Below, piece by piece: positions 1 through 7,947 of a DNA stretch of 64,000 nucleotides. Origin of the DNA: DASXUX01 sp036504595 (GTDB lineage Bacteria > Planctomycetota > SZUA-567 > H5-PLA8). The notes under the pieces were generated by a model. That model had not been told where the DNA came from. It saw nothing but the letters and a program-made list of their open reading frames with translations, and ran no database searches. Every line of letters begins with the position of its first letter. The first letter of the stretch is position 1. The translations under genes were made by a program, and so were the position numbers. The stretch lies in the NCBI GenBank assembly GCA_036504595.1, contig DASXUX010000038.1:1-64000 (forward strand), read 5' to 3'.

Positions 1-240
1 GCGCCTGCGTTTCCAGTATCCCGGATGCGCTGCCCGCCAGATTCTGACGTCCTTGCTTTGTTCAGGTCTTCGGGCATAGCGTCGCCCCAAAGCCGAGCGT
101 GCCCAGTGCCCGTAACTGGCCCGCTTGCTGGCCTGCTGACAGGCCGGTTCTGAACAGAATCTTTGGTGCCAGCGATTACGCGGATCGGGCTGGTACAGCT
201 TTCGACAGTGGCAACACTTACGTCGTCTGCGTCGCGTCAT
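1..240 (-). CDS. Cys-cluster small protein, C-terminus beyond window edge
   Basis: Reading leftwards from an ATG at 240 the frame stays open for 80 codons to the window edge. The N-terminus is very basic (MTRRRRRK). It is followed by a C-x2-C pair (Cys9, Cys12) and a C-x4-C pair (Cys29, Cys34), which looks like a small treble-clef or zinc-ribbon fold. Further on is an IWRAAHPGYWKRR stretch. I recognise this layout (paired Cys, RFCS-x-PAC, then W-x-x-AHPGYW) from small uncharacterised proteins that recur near transposases; the link to mobile DNA is inference. A GGAG lies 8 nt before the ATG, inside a perfect palindrome. A competing plus-strand frame over 99-485 has no recognisable features and I treat it as a shadow. 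Confidence 0.6.
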   Translation of the reverse strand, partial: MTRRRRRKCCHCRKLYQPDPRNRWHQRFCSEPACQQASKRASYGHWARSALGRRYARRPEQSKDVRIWRAAHPGYWKRRR

Positions 241-245
241 TAAAA

Positions 246-265
246 CCGCTCCAAATTTGGAGCGG
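246..265. promoter_or_regulatory. 20-bp perfect palindrome, probable operator
   Basis: CCGCTCCAAA followed by its exact reverse complement TTTGGAGCGG. It lies 5 bp upstream of the minus-strand start at 240 and contains that gene's GGAG ribosome-binding site. A dimeric regulator bound here, or an RNA hairpin, could control that gene. The regulator is unknown. Confidence 0.4.
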
Positions 266-600
266 CCATGATGCGCCGCGCATGGCCCCGTGCCGGAAGA
301 AAACTCACGCCGAAGAAAACGAAGAACAGCAGAAGAAGAGATTCAAAATTGAAGTTGTCGAAGAAGACGAACCAAAGAACACCGCATTTTCAAACCGGCT
401 GGATTACTGCACTACCAGATCGGCGCTGACAGCCGTCCGTAGTCGGGAAGATGATACAGTGCATGGAAGACAAGATTGCACCTGAGGGACCGCGGGCGCC
501 AACGCCGGATGTCCCGGATCCGGCGAAGCGCAGGTAAGAGGAAAGCAAGACGTGCGCCCGAACGGAGCTACGGCTATTCTGCGATAGAGAGGCTGCCTTC
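266..600. other. No gene seen
   Basis: About 335 bp upstream of the hydrolase at 601. Frames on both strands are short or of implausible composition. It contains an A-rich purine stretch at about 298-375 and nothing else I can support. Confidence 0.5.
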
Positions 601-1314
601 ATGTGCCACCGAACGCCACTCGCCATCGTACTCGCTCTTGGTGTATCGGTATGCTTCGGTTGGTGTGGTGAAACTCCGGATCAGAAACCCGAACTCAGAA
701 CGGCCGCGGGCGTTGCGGTCCAGTATTACCTGTCGCTTCCCAAAAGTTGGACCGCCGATTCCACGTGGCCAATCCTCGTGACCATTGATGGATCAGGGCA
801 CAATTTTGCCGGGAACTGCCAAGGCTTTACCAAGGCGCGGGGTGCGCAGCCGTTCATTCTTGTCACGCCCTGTGTCAGTTCCAACGGCAACGATCCCGCG
901 GACTTGAAAGCTGTCCTCACCATCGTCGAGGAAGTCCAGAAGTCGTACAAGGGCCAGCCGAAGTTCTTCATCACCGGCTTTTCGGCGGGCGGGCATCTGG
1001 CCTGGCAGTGCATCTTCACGCATCCGGAGCTACTTGCAGGGGCTGCTCTTGCTGCGGGCAACTTTCGGTTTCGAGGCGTCGCCGACATCTCGAAATCCCC
1101 CGAGCGTGTCAAACTCCCGATCCAGGAGTTTCTCGGCGACAAAGACGGAATCAAAGCCCCGCTCACCCAGCAATGGGAGGACGCCAGCAAACTCGCCAAA
1201 GAGCACGGCTATGAGACGCTGGTACTAACCGAGGTGCCTGGCGCGGGCCACCAGCCGTTCCCGGACAAAGTGATTGCCTTCTTTGGATCTTTGCTACAGA
1301 AGAAAAGCGAGTAG
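601..1314 (+). CDS. Secreted alpha/beta hydrolase (esterase-like)
   Basis: A 237-aa protein with an N-terminal hydrophobic signal of about 20 residues, so it is likely exported. The nucleophile elbow is GFSAGG with Ser128, which fits the G-x-S-x-G rule. Asp180 or Asp182 (FLGDKDG) and His217 (GAGHQPFP) sit where the acid and base of the catalytic triad are expected. The spacing resembles feruloyl-esterase or PHB-depolymerase-like esterases. The substrate cannot be told from sequence. A GAGAGG sequence precedes the ATG. The minus-strand gene at 1581-2363 encodes another hydrolase of similar size and layout, so the two may be diverged relatives. Confidence 0.85.
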   Translation: MCHRTPLAIVLALGVSVCFGWCGETPDQKPELRTAAGVAVQYYLSLPKSWTADSTWPILVTIDGSGHNFAGNCQGFTKARGAQPFILVTPCVSSNGNDPADLKAVLTIVEEVQKSYKGQPKFFITGFSAGGHLAWQCIFTHPELLAGAALAAGNFRFRGVADISKSPERVKLPIQEFLGDKDGIKAPLTQQWEDASKLAKEHGYETLVLTEVPGAGHQPFPDKVIAFFGSLLQKKSE

Positions 1315-1400
1315 CGAGGCTGCGACGTACCTGTGGATGGAGATGGTTGTTCGTCGGCGCGGCTGCGACACGTCCAGTGGCGCCACCCAACGCAAGACAC

Positions 1401-1406
1401 TATACT
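1401..1406 (+). promoter_or_regulatory. Possible -10 box for a leaderless transcript
   Basis: TATACT ends 9 nt before the ATG at 1416, and no Shine-Dalgarno sequence lies between them. This is the geometry of a leaderless mRNA. The matching -35 region (about 1378-1383, TGGCGC) is poor. Confidence 0.3.
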
Positions 1407-1415
1407 CGACACTGT

Positions 1416-1547
1416 ATGTCAGAGAAGAAACCCAGACCCGCAGACAATAAAGACCAGGTATCTTGCCTGCGTTGCAGCCGGATGTTCTCGTCGCCGAACA
1501 AAAAACACGTCCGGGTTTGCCCGAAGTGCCGAGACAAGCGTCGTTGA
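1416..1547 (+). CDS. 43-aa zinc-ribbon mini-protein
   Basis: A 43-residue protein, MSEKKPRPADNKDQ followed by CLRC, a 15-residue basic spacer, CPKC and DKRR. Two C-x2-C knuckles 15 residues apart make a minimal zinc ribbon, and the protein is strongly basic, so nucleic-acid binding is likely. The frame is open further upstream to 1347, but those residues are low-complexity and I take the internal ATG as the start. It is convergent with the hydrolase at 1581-2363. The target is unknown. Confidence 0.55.
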   Translation: MSEKKPRPADNKDQVSCLRCSRMFSSPNKKHVRVCPKCRDKRR

Positions 1548-1580
1548 TCATCTGTGGCAGACGTTGGGTCTGTTCGCTTT

Positions 1581-2363
1581 CTATTTTACCGGTACGTCGT
1601 CGCGGATCAGTGACTCAAACCATTTGGACGCCAGGTCGGCGCGGCTCGTGTGGCCGCCGCCAGGGATGATCTCGTCCTTGAGTTTCTCCAGCTTCACCTT
1701 CTTCAAGAGAAATTCCTTTGCCTCAACGTTCTGCTTGTAGACGTGCGGTCTGTCTTTCTCGCCCCAATACAGGTAGATCGGCCGCTGCACCCACTTCGGC
1801 ATGTAGTCGTTGATGTTCTCCAGTTCGCCGGGGAAGTTGCCGCTCCGGAAGCAGAGCGCAGTGAAAATCTCCGGGTGCTTGGCTGCTATGAACCAGGTGG
1901 GAAAAGCCCCCGCGCTGCAGCCGGTGAAAAGCACATGCTTGCGATCAATCGAGAGTGCGCCGAAGACACGCTGCATGATCTTCAAAAGCATCTTCTCATC
2001 GTTCATCAAGTGCTCGTGAAAGACATCCAGTTCGCCGCCTCGATTGGAGATAAACGTCGGGCCGACGACAATAAAGCCGATTTCATCAGCGTACTTTTGC
2101 CATTCCGCAATGCCCTTCGGTTCGTGCGCGTTGACCAGCACCGGCATGGGAGTCGTCGGTTTGTAGAGTGCCGGGATGTAGACGCCAAACTTGTTGTCGG
2201 TCTTTCGCGCCTCGCTTTCTTCGTAGATCTTCAGGCCTGGCTCGGCAGATATTGCCTCATCGGGCTTGCTCGTCGGCTCGACCGACGCGGCGGTCTCAGC
2301 GGCCATCGCCGAAAGGATACCTGCCAGAAGCAGGGCGATTACGGCAATGTGTCTCGTTATCAT
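1581..2363 (-). CDS. Secreted alpha/beta hydrolase (esterase-like)
   Basis: A 260-aa protein with a cleavable-looking signal peptide (hydrophobic residues 6-20, then AMAAE). The nucleophile elbow is GCSAGA (Ser150). Asp204 (WGEKDRP) and His238 (GGGHTSR) complete a plausible triad. The region around residues 93-102 (DEIGFIVVGP) resembles the poly(3-hydroxybutyrate) depolymerase/LpqC-like esterase group. Its start codon overlaps the stop codon of the upstream gene at 2360, so the two are translationally coupled. Catalytic class is secure; substrate is not. Confidence 0.85.
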   Translation of the reverse strand: MITRHIAVIALLLAGILSAMAAETAASVEPTSKPDEAISAEPGLKIYEESEARKTDNKFGVYIPALYKPTTPMPVLVNAHEPKGIAEWQKYADEIGFIVVGPTFISNRGGELDVFHEHLMNDEKMLLKIMQRVFGALSIDRKHVLFTGCSAGAFPTWFIAAKHPEIFTALCFRSGNFPGELENINDYMPKWVQRPIYLYWGEKDRPHVYKQNVEAKEFLLKKVKLEKLKDEIIPGGGHTSRADLASKWFESLIRDDVPVK

Positions 2364-3469
2364 GGAACCTCAAATTCCACACGATTGGTGATGCGCACGG
2401 GCTCGGTTTCATCTGGATCGCTGGCCGCCCACAAATGCTCGGATGTTTCACTTACCGACATCCATCCTGGCGCAGTGTAGAGCAACTGTAGGCCGACTCT
2501 GTCACCTTTCTTAGCTCCGAGCCGCTCGGGATGGAGTTCCACGAAAAGATCGAGCTGCTTGTCCATGAATACCATGCCGTTTGCATCGCTATATGGTTTC
2601 AGAACCTTCGGCATGAATGTCTTGCCATTCACCCACCAACGAGCAATGAAATGCCAGTCCGGACGACAGGCGAGAAATGGCTTCTCACCCGATATTGAGA
2701 ATGCCTTGCCTTGGGGGCTTTCCTTGCCAACAGTCAGCTTTAGAGATGGCGCGGCTTCGCTTGGTATGAGGCTGGGTAGCTGGTCGCCTGGCTGAATCTT
2801 CTTGTCTGCGTTCTCCGCGACGATTGGTGTCAGCCCATCCCAGTGGGGAACCGCGATCCCATCAGCAACAACGCTGACGATGCCTACAGCCGCATGACGT
2901 TCGCCGTTGTTCTCAGAAACAGGCTCAAGTTTATCTACCAGCCCCTCCTGACGTCCCAGACGCACCCATGGATGGGACTCCTTCTCCGCCACATCGAGCG
3001 TTATCTTTGCGAGTGTTTTGCGGTCGGGCGCTGAGATGGCCACCTCCCATTTACCTGCGCGCCCAAACGCAAGCGTTTTGATGAAGAGCAGCTTTGCGCC
3101 TTTGAGATCTCCGTGTCGTTGGATGCTGGCGGCGCCACCGAGGCGCCGTGCTCGGGTGTCGCTGTCTTGGTGAAACGTTTCGACTCGCAGCGGGCCGCAG
3201 AGAATTTCGTAATCGCGCAACTCGATGGGTGGGACATATCCTTCTGTCAGACAATAAAGTAAGACGCCGCTCCAGCGCGGGCAGGTCTTCGCTTCAATAC
3301 CAAACCTGGCCGTGGCCCCGTTATCAAGTTTCACGGGCTGCAGCCGCAGCAGATCTTCATAGCGCGTGACGACCGGGATGTCAGGCAAGACATTGTCGGC
3401 CTTGGCCGGTTCCTCGGCGTTTGCGTGCCAAGCGACGAGCAGTAGGGCGCCAACCACTCTCCAGTTCAT
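2360..3469 (-). CDS. Secreted protein of unknown function
   Basis: About 369 residues from the ATG at 3469, chosen because GGAGGT lies 5 nt upstream; an ATG 15 nt earlier has no such site. The N-terminus MNWRVVGALLLVAWHANAEE is a clear signal peptide. The rest is mixed alpha/beta with a WSGVLLYCLTEGYVPP segment and no motif I recognise. Its stop codon overlaps the start of the downstream esterase (TGA/ATG), so they form a two-gene operon; a periplasmic or surface partner of that esterase is a reasonable but unproven guess. Confidence 0.75.
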   Translation of the reverse strand: MNWRVVGALLLVAWHANAEEPAKADNVLPDIPVVTRYEDLLRLQPVKLDNGATARFGIEAKTCPRWSGVLLYCLTEGYVPPIELRDYEILCGPLRVETFHQDSDTRARRLGGAASIQRHGDLKGAKLLFIKTLAFGRAGKWEVAISAPDRKTLAKITLDVAEKESHPWVRLGRQEGLVDKLEPVSENNGERHAAVGIVSVVADGIAVPHWDGLTPIVAENADKKIQPGDQLPSLIPSEAAPSLKLTVGKESPQGKAFSISGEKPFLACRPDWHFIARWWVNGKTFMPKVLKPYSDANGMVFMDKQLDLFVELHPERLGAKKGDRVGLQLLYTAPGWMSVSETSEHLWAASDPDETEPVRITNRVEFEVP

Positions 3470-4007
3470 AGATGACCTCCGCATGGCTCATCGTCCTCAC
3501 GGCGGAACAGCCGTGTGCTGGCATACGCGCTGCAGATTAGCCTGTTTCTCTGCAGCACCAACAACGAATTTGCCGGGCAGCGCACCCGGATTTCAGGGCG
3601 AATGGACCAAAATTCAGGCCCCAGTGGCCAATATTTCAGACCTTCGGGCCAGAAACCTGGGCCAAAAGTTCCGAAATTCTGTCCGTACTCGAAGACGGGA
3701 GATTGCTGGAGCGCAATAAACGGTATCTCATAGGCGTTGTGTTTTCCCGCTGCGTGTAGCGAAAGCCGGACTAATAGGCACGACTTTCACCCACACAGCG
3801 ACCGAATCGTAACACCGGTCTGACGGACGCCAGCTCTCTTGAGTGGAGATGTGCCGGGAGTTGTCGCAGGTGCTGAGGGTCACAAGCCCCATCTGTAAGG
3901 GCTATGAATCGCCGTGGCAGGGACTTTGCTGGATGGACTGCGGCGCCGCTGGCCCCCGACTGTTCGGGCGTCCAAGGCGAAGCGGAATCTGTTCTGCGGG
4001 GTAAACC
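3470..4007. other. Intergenic, no gene seen
   Basis: Roughly 540 bp between divergent genes. Frames exist on both strands but have no recognisable features. I see no array or convincing terminator. Confidence 0.45.
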
Positions 4008-4136
4008 ATGAGCGATACAATCCGCAGGCTCGAATCGGTCATGAAGAAAACGGCACGCGCCGAACTGATCAAGCAGATCGTCTTCGGCGTGCTCCTGGTC
4101 GTAGGCGTTGCGCTGCTGGCACACTATCTCCGATAA
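4008..4136 (+). CDS. 42-aa single-pass membrane protein
   Basis: MSDTIRRLESVMKKTARAEL leads into a transmembrane segment, IVFGVLLVVGVALLAHYL, at the C-terminus: a basic amphipathic start followed by one helix. A GGGG sequence precedes the ATG. It lies 45 bp upstream of the peroxiredoxin gene on the same strand, so they may be co-transcribed. A long minus-strand frame covers the same DNA but has no recognisable features, whereas this one has the classic order of a small tail-anchored protein. No function can be assigned. Confidence 0.5.
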   Translation: MSDTIRRLESVMKKTARAELIKQIVFGVLLVVGVALLAHYLR

Positions 4137-4181
4137 CTGTTCGCAGTATGCTTGCGATAATGGTTCGTGAGGAGTGTCGCA

Positions 4182-4658
4182 ATGACCGCAATCAAGCAGG
4201 GCGATCCCGCCCCCGACGTTCGCCTCACCGATCAGCACGGCCGTTCCTTTGATTTAGCCGAGTTTCGCGGCAAGAAGTGGGTCGTTCTCTTCTTCTATCC
4301 AAAAGACGACAGCCCAGTTTGCACGCGGGAGGCTTGCGTATTTCGCGACACTTACGAGCAGTTCGTGGGCGCGGGGGCCGAAGTGGTTGGCGTCAGTTCA
4401 GATTCGGTCGAGAGCCACAAGACCTTCGCAGAGAAACAGCGACTACCATTCCGCCTGTTGAGCGACGCGGACGGCGCGGTTCGCAAAGCGTTCGGTGTAC
4501 CGAAGACGATGGGAGTTTTTCCCGGACGAGTCACTTATGTGATCGACCCGGGCGGCGTGGTGCGGCTGACGTTCAACTCGCAACTGAACGCCGCAGGGCA
4601 CGTCGCGGAGGCGCTGCGCGTCCTTCGGGAGAGCGGTGAACGGCCCTCGCCGAAATGA
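4182..4658 (+). CDS. bcp: Thioredoxin-dependent peroxiredoxin, Bcp/PrxQ type
   Basis: A 158-aa AhpC/TSA-fold enzyme that reduces hydroperoxides using thioredoxin. The peroxidatic site is SPVCTREAC: Cys47 is the peroxidatic Cys and Cys52 the resolving Cys, the C-x4-C signature of atypical 2-Cys PrxQ/Bcp enzymes. Other family landmarks are VVLFFYPKDDSP, GVSSDSVESHKTFAEK, PFRLLSDADG and FPGRVTYVID. Length matches the family. I start at MTAIKQG (4182), with GAGGAG upstream, rather than at the ATG at 4167. Cytoplasmic. It is probably transcribed with the 42-aa membrane protein. Confidence 0.93.
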   Translation: MTAIKQGDPAPDVRLTDQHGRSFDLAEFRGKKWVVLFFYPKDDSPVCTREACVFRDTYEQFVGAGAEVVGVSSDSVESHKTFAEKQRLPFRLLSDADGAVRKAFGVPKTMGVFPGRVTYVIDPGGVVRLTFNSQLNAAGHVAEALRVLRESGERPSPK

Positions 4659-4825
4659 CCGCTTCGATTGCATTCAACTGGAGTTCGGCTACGGTTCAGC
4701 GCGTGGATGCTGGCAGCTTGTTTCTCTCACGGCAGCGCTGGTCACTTCCCGTTCGACCGGGAAAACTCAATGTAATCTGCCGGAAGAAGCGTAGTGTTCA
4801 AGACGCTCGGCTTCTGAGCTGAGCA

Positions 4826-5947
4826 TCATTTTAGGCTCTTATCGTCAGCCAGTTGTTCAACGGCATTCTTGACTGTGGCCTGCCACTTCTGTTCGTTTTT
4901 CTCGAAATCCTCATCGTTCGTGTAGGTTAGGCCCAGCTTCAGCATGCGTGAAATTGCGGCCAGACAGCATGCCCGCTCATGGACGTTTCTGCTGTCATGC
5001 ACTGCGTAAAGAGACGGGATGTCCTCTTTGGTTCCGAAGTGATGCAGCGGACCCCACCCGTGCAGCAAACGATCGTCTGGCGAATCCTTCAAATCCTCTG
5101 CCACCGCTCGATAAAGCGGCAGCAGGAACTTGACCAGCTCAGGCTCTTCCGACCTGGGGCACGGGTTGGAATGCAGGTAGTAGTAGTAATCGAACAGCAG
5201 TGGGTACGGAGCGTAGTCGCCGCCTCGCTTCTCGAAGTCTGAGAAGGCGGGGATGAACGTGTCTTTGGAGTGACTCTTGAAGAACTGCCGAAGGTCGTCA
5301 GCAGCGAGGTTCGAGTATTTCTCCTCTCTGCCGACGATCACGAGGCCCGCTAACGCCGCCCGGCGCACCCATTCGTCTTTTGACTCCAGGTAGGGCAGCA
5401 GTAAGGGCGCTTCTTCCCTGGGCAGGATTCGCGTGACTTGGCGTATTAGAAGGCGTTGTCGAACCGGCGATGTTTCGCTTTTCAGACCGCTTAACAGCTC
5501 TTTGACCAGCAGAGGTCTGACGTTCACCGGACTTTTCACCGCTTCGACACGCTCGTTGCAGACTGGAACTACGGTCGCAATCCGAGGCTCCTTTTCGTTT
5601 TGCCACTTCTCGGTCAAAATCAGACAGCGTTGCCCTGCGGCAAGAGGGACGAGGTTATCCGGCCACGCAAAAGCGTCTCTGAATGCGACTTCCTGTCCTG
5701 CCGTCAAACCTGGGCCGTACACCACGGAGCTGACGGAGACATTAACATCGAGAATCTGAGACATGAAATCGCTGCGGACCTTTCCGGAGACAATCTTGGC
5801 AACGAAAACTTGAAAGAGATCGGGAGAGTTAAGAACGCGGTCGAGATCTGCGTTCAGCCGTATGATCCCCGCAGAACTGGGCGTTGGCAAGAACGCCGAA
5901 AGGAGCAGGACCACAGAGAAGATAGTATGCCGCTTCGTACCATACAT
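4826..5947 (-). CDS. Secreted HEAT-like repeat protein
   Basis: A 373-aa protein with a signal peptide (SVVLLLSAFLPTPSSAG). Residues 30-135 form a beta-rich N-terminal part with FRDAFAWPDNLVPLAAGQRC. From about residue 160 come helical repeats of HEAT type (LPYLESKDEWVRRAALAGL; ERACCLAAISRMLKLGL). A YYYY run lies near residue 266. HEAT repeats usually bind proteins, so a periplasmic scaffold role is possible. The next upstream gene (5968-6630) is 20 bp away on the same strand, suggesting an operon. No specific family recognised. Confidence 0.75.
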   Translation of the reverse strand: MYGTKRHTIFSVVLLLSAFLPTPSSAGIIRLNADLDRVLNSPDLFQVFVAKIVSGKVRSDFMSQILDVNVSVSSVVYGPGLTAGQEVAFRDAFAWPDNLVPLAAGQRCLILTEKWQNEKEPRIATVVPVCNERVEAVKSPVNVRPLLVKELLSGLKSETSPVRQRLLIRQVTRILPREEAPLLLPYLESKDEWVRRAALAGLVIVGREEKYSNLAADDLRQFFKSHSKDTFIPAFSDFEKRGGDYAPYPLLFDYYYYLHSNPCPRSEEPELVKFLLPLYRAVAEDLKDSPDDRLLHGWGPLHHFGTKEDIPSLYAVHDSRNVHERACCLAAISRMLKLGLTYTNDEDFEKNEQKWQATVKNAVEQLADDKSLK

Positions 5948-5967
5948 GGGAAACTCTCCGCCAGGAG

Positions 5968-6630
5968 TTATTGATTTGATCTATCCCGAATAATCCGTCC
6001 ATCTGTTGGCACTCTTTCCCATTTCACCGGCGTGGAAATGAACAGTTCGGTATTCGTACCGTTCTTCGCGTGAGTGTCATTCGACTCCCATGCACATGAA
6101 ATCTGCTCGACCGCAACGCCATCGGTCAACACCTGCACTCCATCCAGGCTGATGAACAAGTATTTCCCCTCGTTCTTTTCGGCCATTTCCAAGCTGCCGT
6201 CCCGATTGAACCTTCTGAAATACGCGGCCGATCCGTGTGCTGGTATCGAGGCCAACTTGCCCGCTTTGAAGTCTTCGACAAGGCTGGCCTTCTGCTCATC
6301 GGTTAACGGCTTGTGAATCATATGCCGCTCATCTATTACACCTCGGGCTTTCTCCTGTTTGAAGCCGAACTGGTTCGGGTAGATGACTCCCCAGAAGTCC
6401 CGGAGGTCAACTCCGAGTGGCTTCTCGGTCAGGTTCGTAACGCGCACGTGTATCAGGAAATCGGTTGAACCGTCTCGCTTAAACAACGTGCGATCAACAT
6501 GCACGGTGGAAAGTGTGCCTCGGGCGATCTGATGCCATTGAGCTTCGTCCGGCTGCACGGCGGCAGAATTGGCTTCGCCCGCCAACGCCTGGACGGCCAG
6601 AAGCTGCAGAAGGAACAGGAATGTCCGCAT
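5968..6630 (-). CDS. Secreted protein of unknown function
   Basis: A 220-aa protein. A signal peptide (MRTFLFLLQLLAVQALAGE) is followed by a beta-rich domain with STDFLIHVRVTNLTEKPLGV, which looks like an immunoglobulin-like fold. FISLDGVQVLTDGV lies further on. It is probably co-transcribed with the HEAT-like protein downstream. I cannot assign a function. Confidence 0.75.
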   Translation of the reverse strand: MRTFLFLLQLLAVQALAGEANSAAVQPDEAQWHQIARGTLSTVHVDRTLFKRDGSTDFLIHVRVTNLTEKPLGVDLRDFWGVIYPNQFGFKQEKARGVIDERHMIHKPLTDEQKASLVEDFKAGKLASIPAHGSAAYFRRFNRDGSLEMAEKNEGKYLFISLDGVQVLTDGVAVEQISCAWESNDTHAKNGTNTELFISTPVKWERVPTDGRIIRDRSNQ

Positions 6631-6631
6631 A

Positions 6632-6817
6632 TCAACTCCCCCAATTTATAGACGTTTCGGCCAAACGCCAGTTGCAGGGAATCCAGTACAAGTCTGCGAC
6701 GAAGCTGCCCGTGGACGGGCCGCCAGAGTTGATGCGCAGGTCGGCCGACGCAGCGTGCGTGCTGCAGGGGACCAGCAGAACGGAAGCGAGTGTAGCTCTG
6801 AGCCGGACGTGACACAC
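6632..6817 (-). pseudogene. Truncated secreted protein, malectin-like N-terminus
   Basis: From a GTG at 6817 the frame reads a short hydrophobic leader (LRATLASVLLVP-x4-HAASA) followed by DLRINSGGPSTGSFVADLYW. This resembles the start of bacterial malectin-like carbohydrate-binding domains (x-RIN-x-GG-P...-W/F-x-AD-x-Y). The reading then degenerates and stops directly before the gene at 6630. Only about 60 residues remain of a domain that normally exceeds 130. I read it as a decayed fragment; chance resemblance is possible. Confidence 0.35.
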
Positions 6818-7557
6818 AGCACCGATGGTAGCGGTTGCGGCGATCTGCGCAAACGAGCAGCTCCGCGGTAAGCGCGCCACAACGAAGTGTGGAAATTGGC
6901 CAGTTTCGCCGCTCGGTCCTGGAAGAACCACCCGGCCACAGACTACGAACGGAAATGACAATACCCCGGCGCTCGCCTCCGCACGCCAGCGCCTGCCAGG
7001 GCCTTCGTCGGAAAATGGCAAGTTGCGGGTTACATTGTGGCGGGCGGACTGGCACCGGTCCAGCGTCACATCTGCCGTCGTTCCGTGACTTTGTTTCTGT
7101 CGCGGCGCCGCACAAAGTATCCCGCCGAAAGTGCTGAGTTTTGCAGATTTGGCGCGGAGGCGGCTGGCAGTTAACGGTGCCAGAATCTCTATGTCGAAAA
7201 CTAGGACTTGCAGGCGGACGGTAAAACGGACGGCGGATGATTCCCCTGTCTCGCAATTCCCAAGGGAATGCCATTAAGCGGCGGGCAGGAAGTTTTCGGC
7301 GGGATGGACTTCAGATGTGGTATTTCTGTGAGTTTGCGGATGGAGCTGGTTGAACGCCCAATCGCCGCTTGGTGTTCCGGCGAATGGCGGGCTGGTCCTG
7401 GGCCTGGATGGCGTGCACCAGTTTTGAGGTTCGGACCAAGTCTGTTCCTCCCTAATTTGGCAGTAGATCATGCAGATTTGCGTCTTCGGTTAATTGCTGG
7501 AGCGCAAGGCGAAGCGCAGGCTTAACGTATTTGTTGGATTCAGGTTACGATCAAAGT
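6818..7557. other. Intergenic, no gene seen
   Basis: Several overlapping frames exist on both strands but none has a coherent motif or good start. Part may be decayed sequence upstream of the malectin-like fragment. Base composition shifts to lower GC after about 7500. Confidence 0.4.
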
Positions 7558-7767
7558 GCGCTGTTGCGCTTTGGTATATCTCCAGTTCGACCCCCCTTGT
7601 CACTTTGAAAGCTACTCGTGGTTTCTGGCACAATGGGGCAGTTAGTTCTGGTTCCCGAACCCGCCCAGAAGATGAAAACGCGAAGTTTGGGATTCTGTTA
7701 GTTTTCGCCAAAGGTTCTAATGTGTCATGGGGGTACTAGATGTTTTATTGCAGTAGCGCAACAGCGC
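7558..7767. repeat. 12-bp inverted repeat flanking a low-GC tract
   Basis: GCGCTGTTGCGC at 7558-7569 and its exact reverse complement GCGCAACAGCGC at 7756-7767. The 186 bp between them are T-rich and non-coding. It lies about 180 bp downstream of the P-loop gene's stop. It could be a replication or recombination site of the putative element. Confidence 0.45.
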
Positions 7768-7947
7768 AAAAACTCTTGTCGCGCTTATAACATTTTAATT
7801 TGCCAGCGGTTACGAGTCTATTAGCGTGCGCTATGGTTGCGTCTCAGCACCCATCAGCGTCACCCCCAGCGCAGAAGGCACTGGATCAGCGTTGTCCATG
7901 GCGAGAGAGGGGGAGGTTCCCGGCGCCCGCCATGGACTGACGATGCG

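Noticed and set aside
3771..4238. 155-aa minus-strand frame opposite the small membrane protein and the bcp start
   Set aside because: It is antisense to a well-supported gene, has no recognisable features and no RBS; typical of high-GC shadows.
3702..7507. 15-bp direct repeat ATTGCTGGAGCGCAA at 3702-3716 and 7493-7507 as attachment sites
   Set aside because: One or two exact 15-mers are expected by chance in 64 kb, and neither copy matches the tRNA break at 11535.
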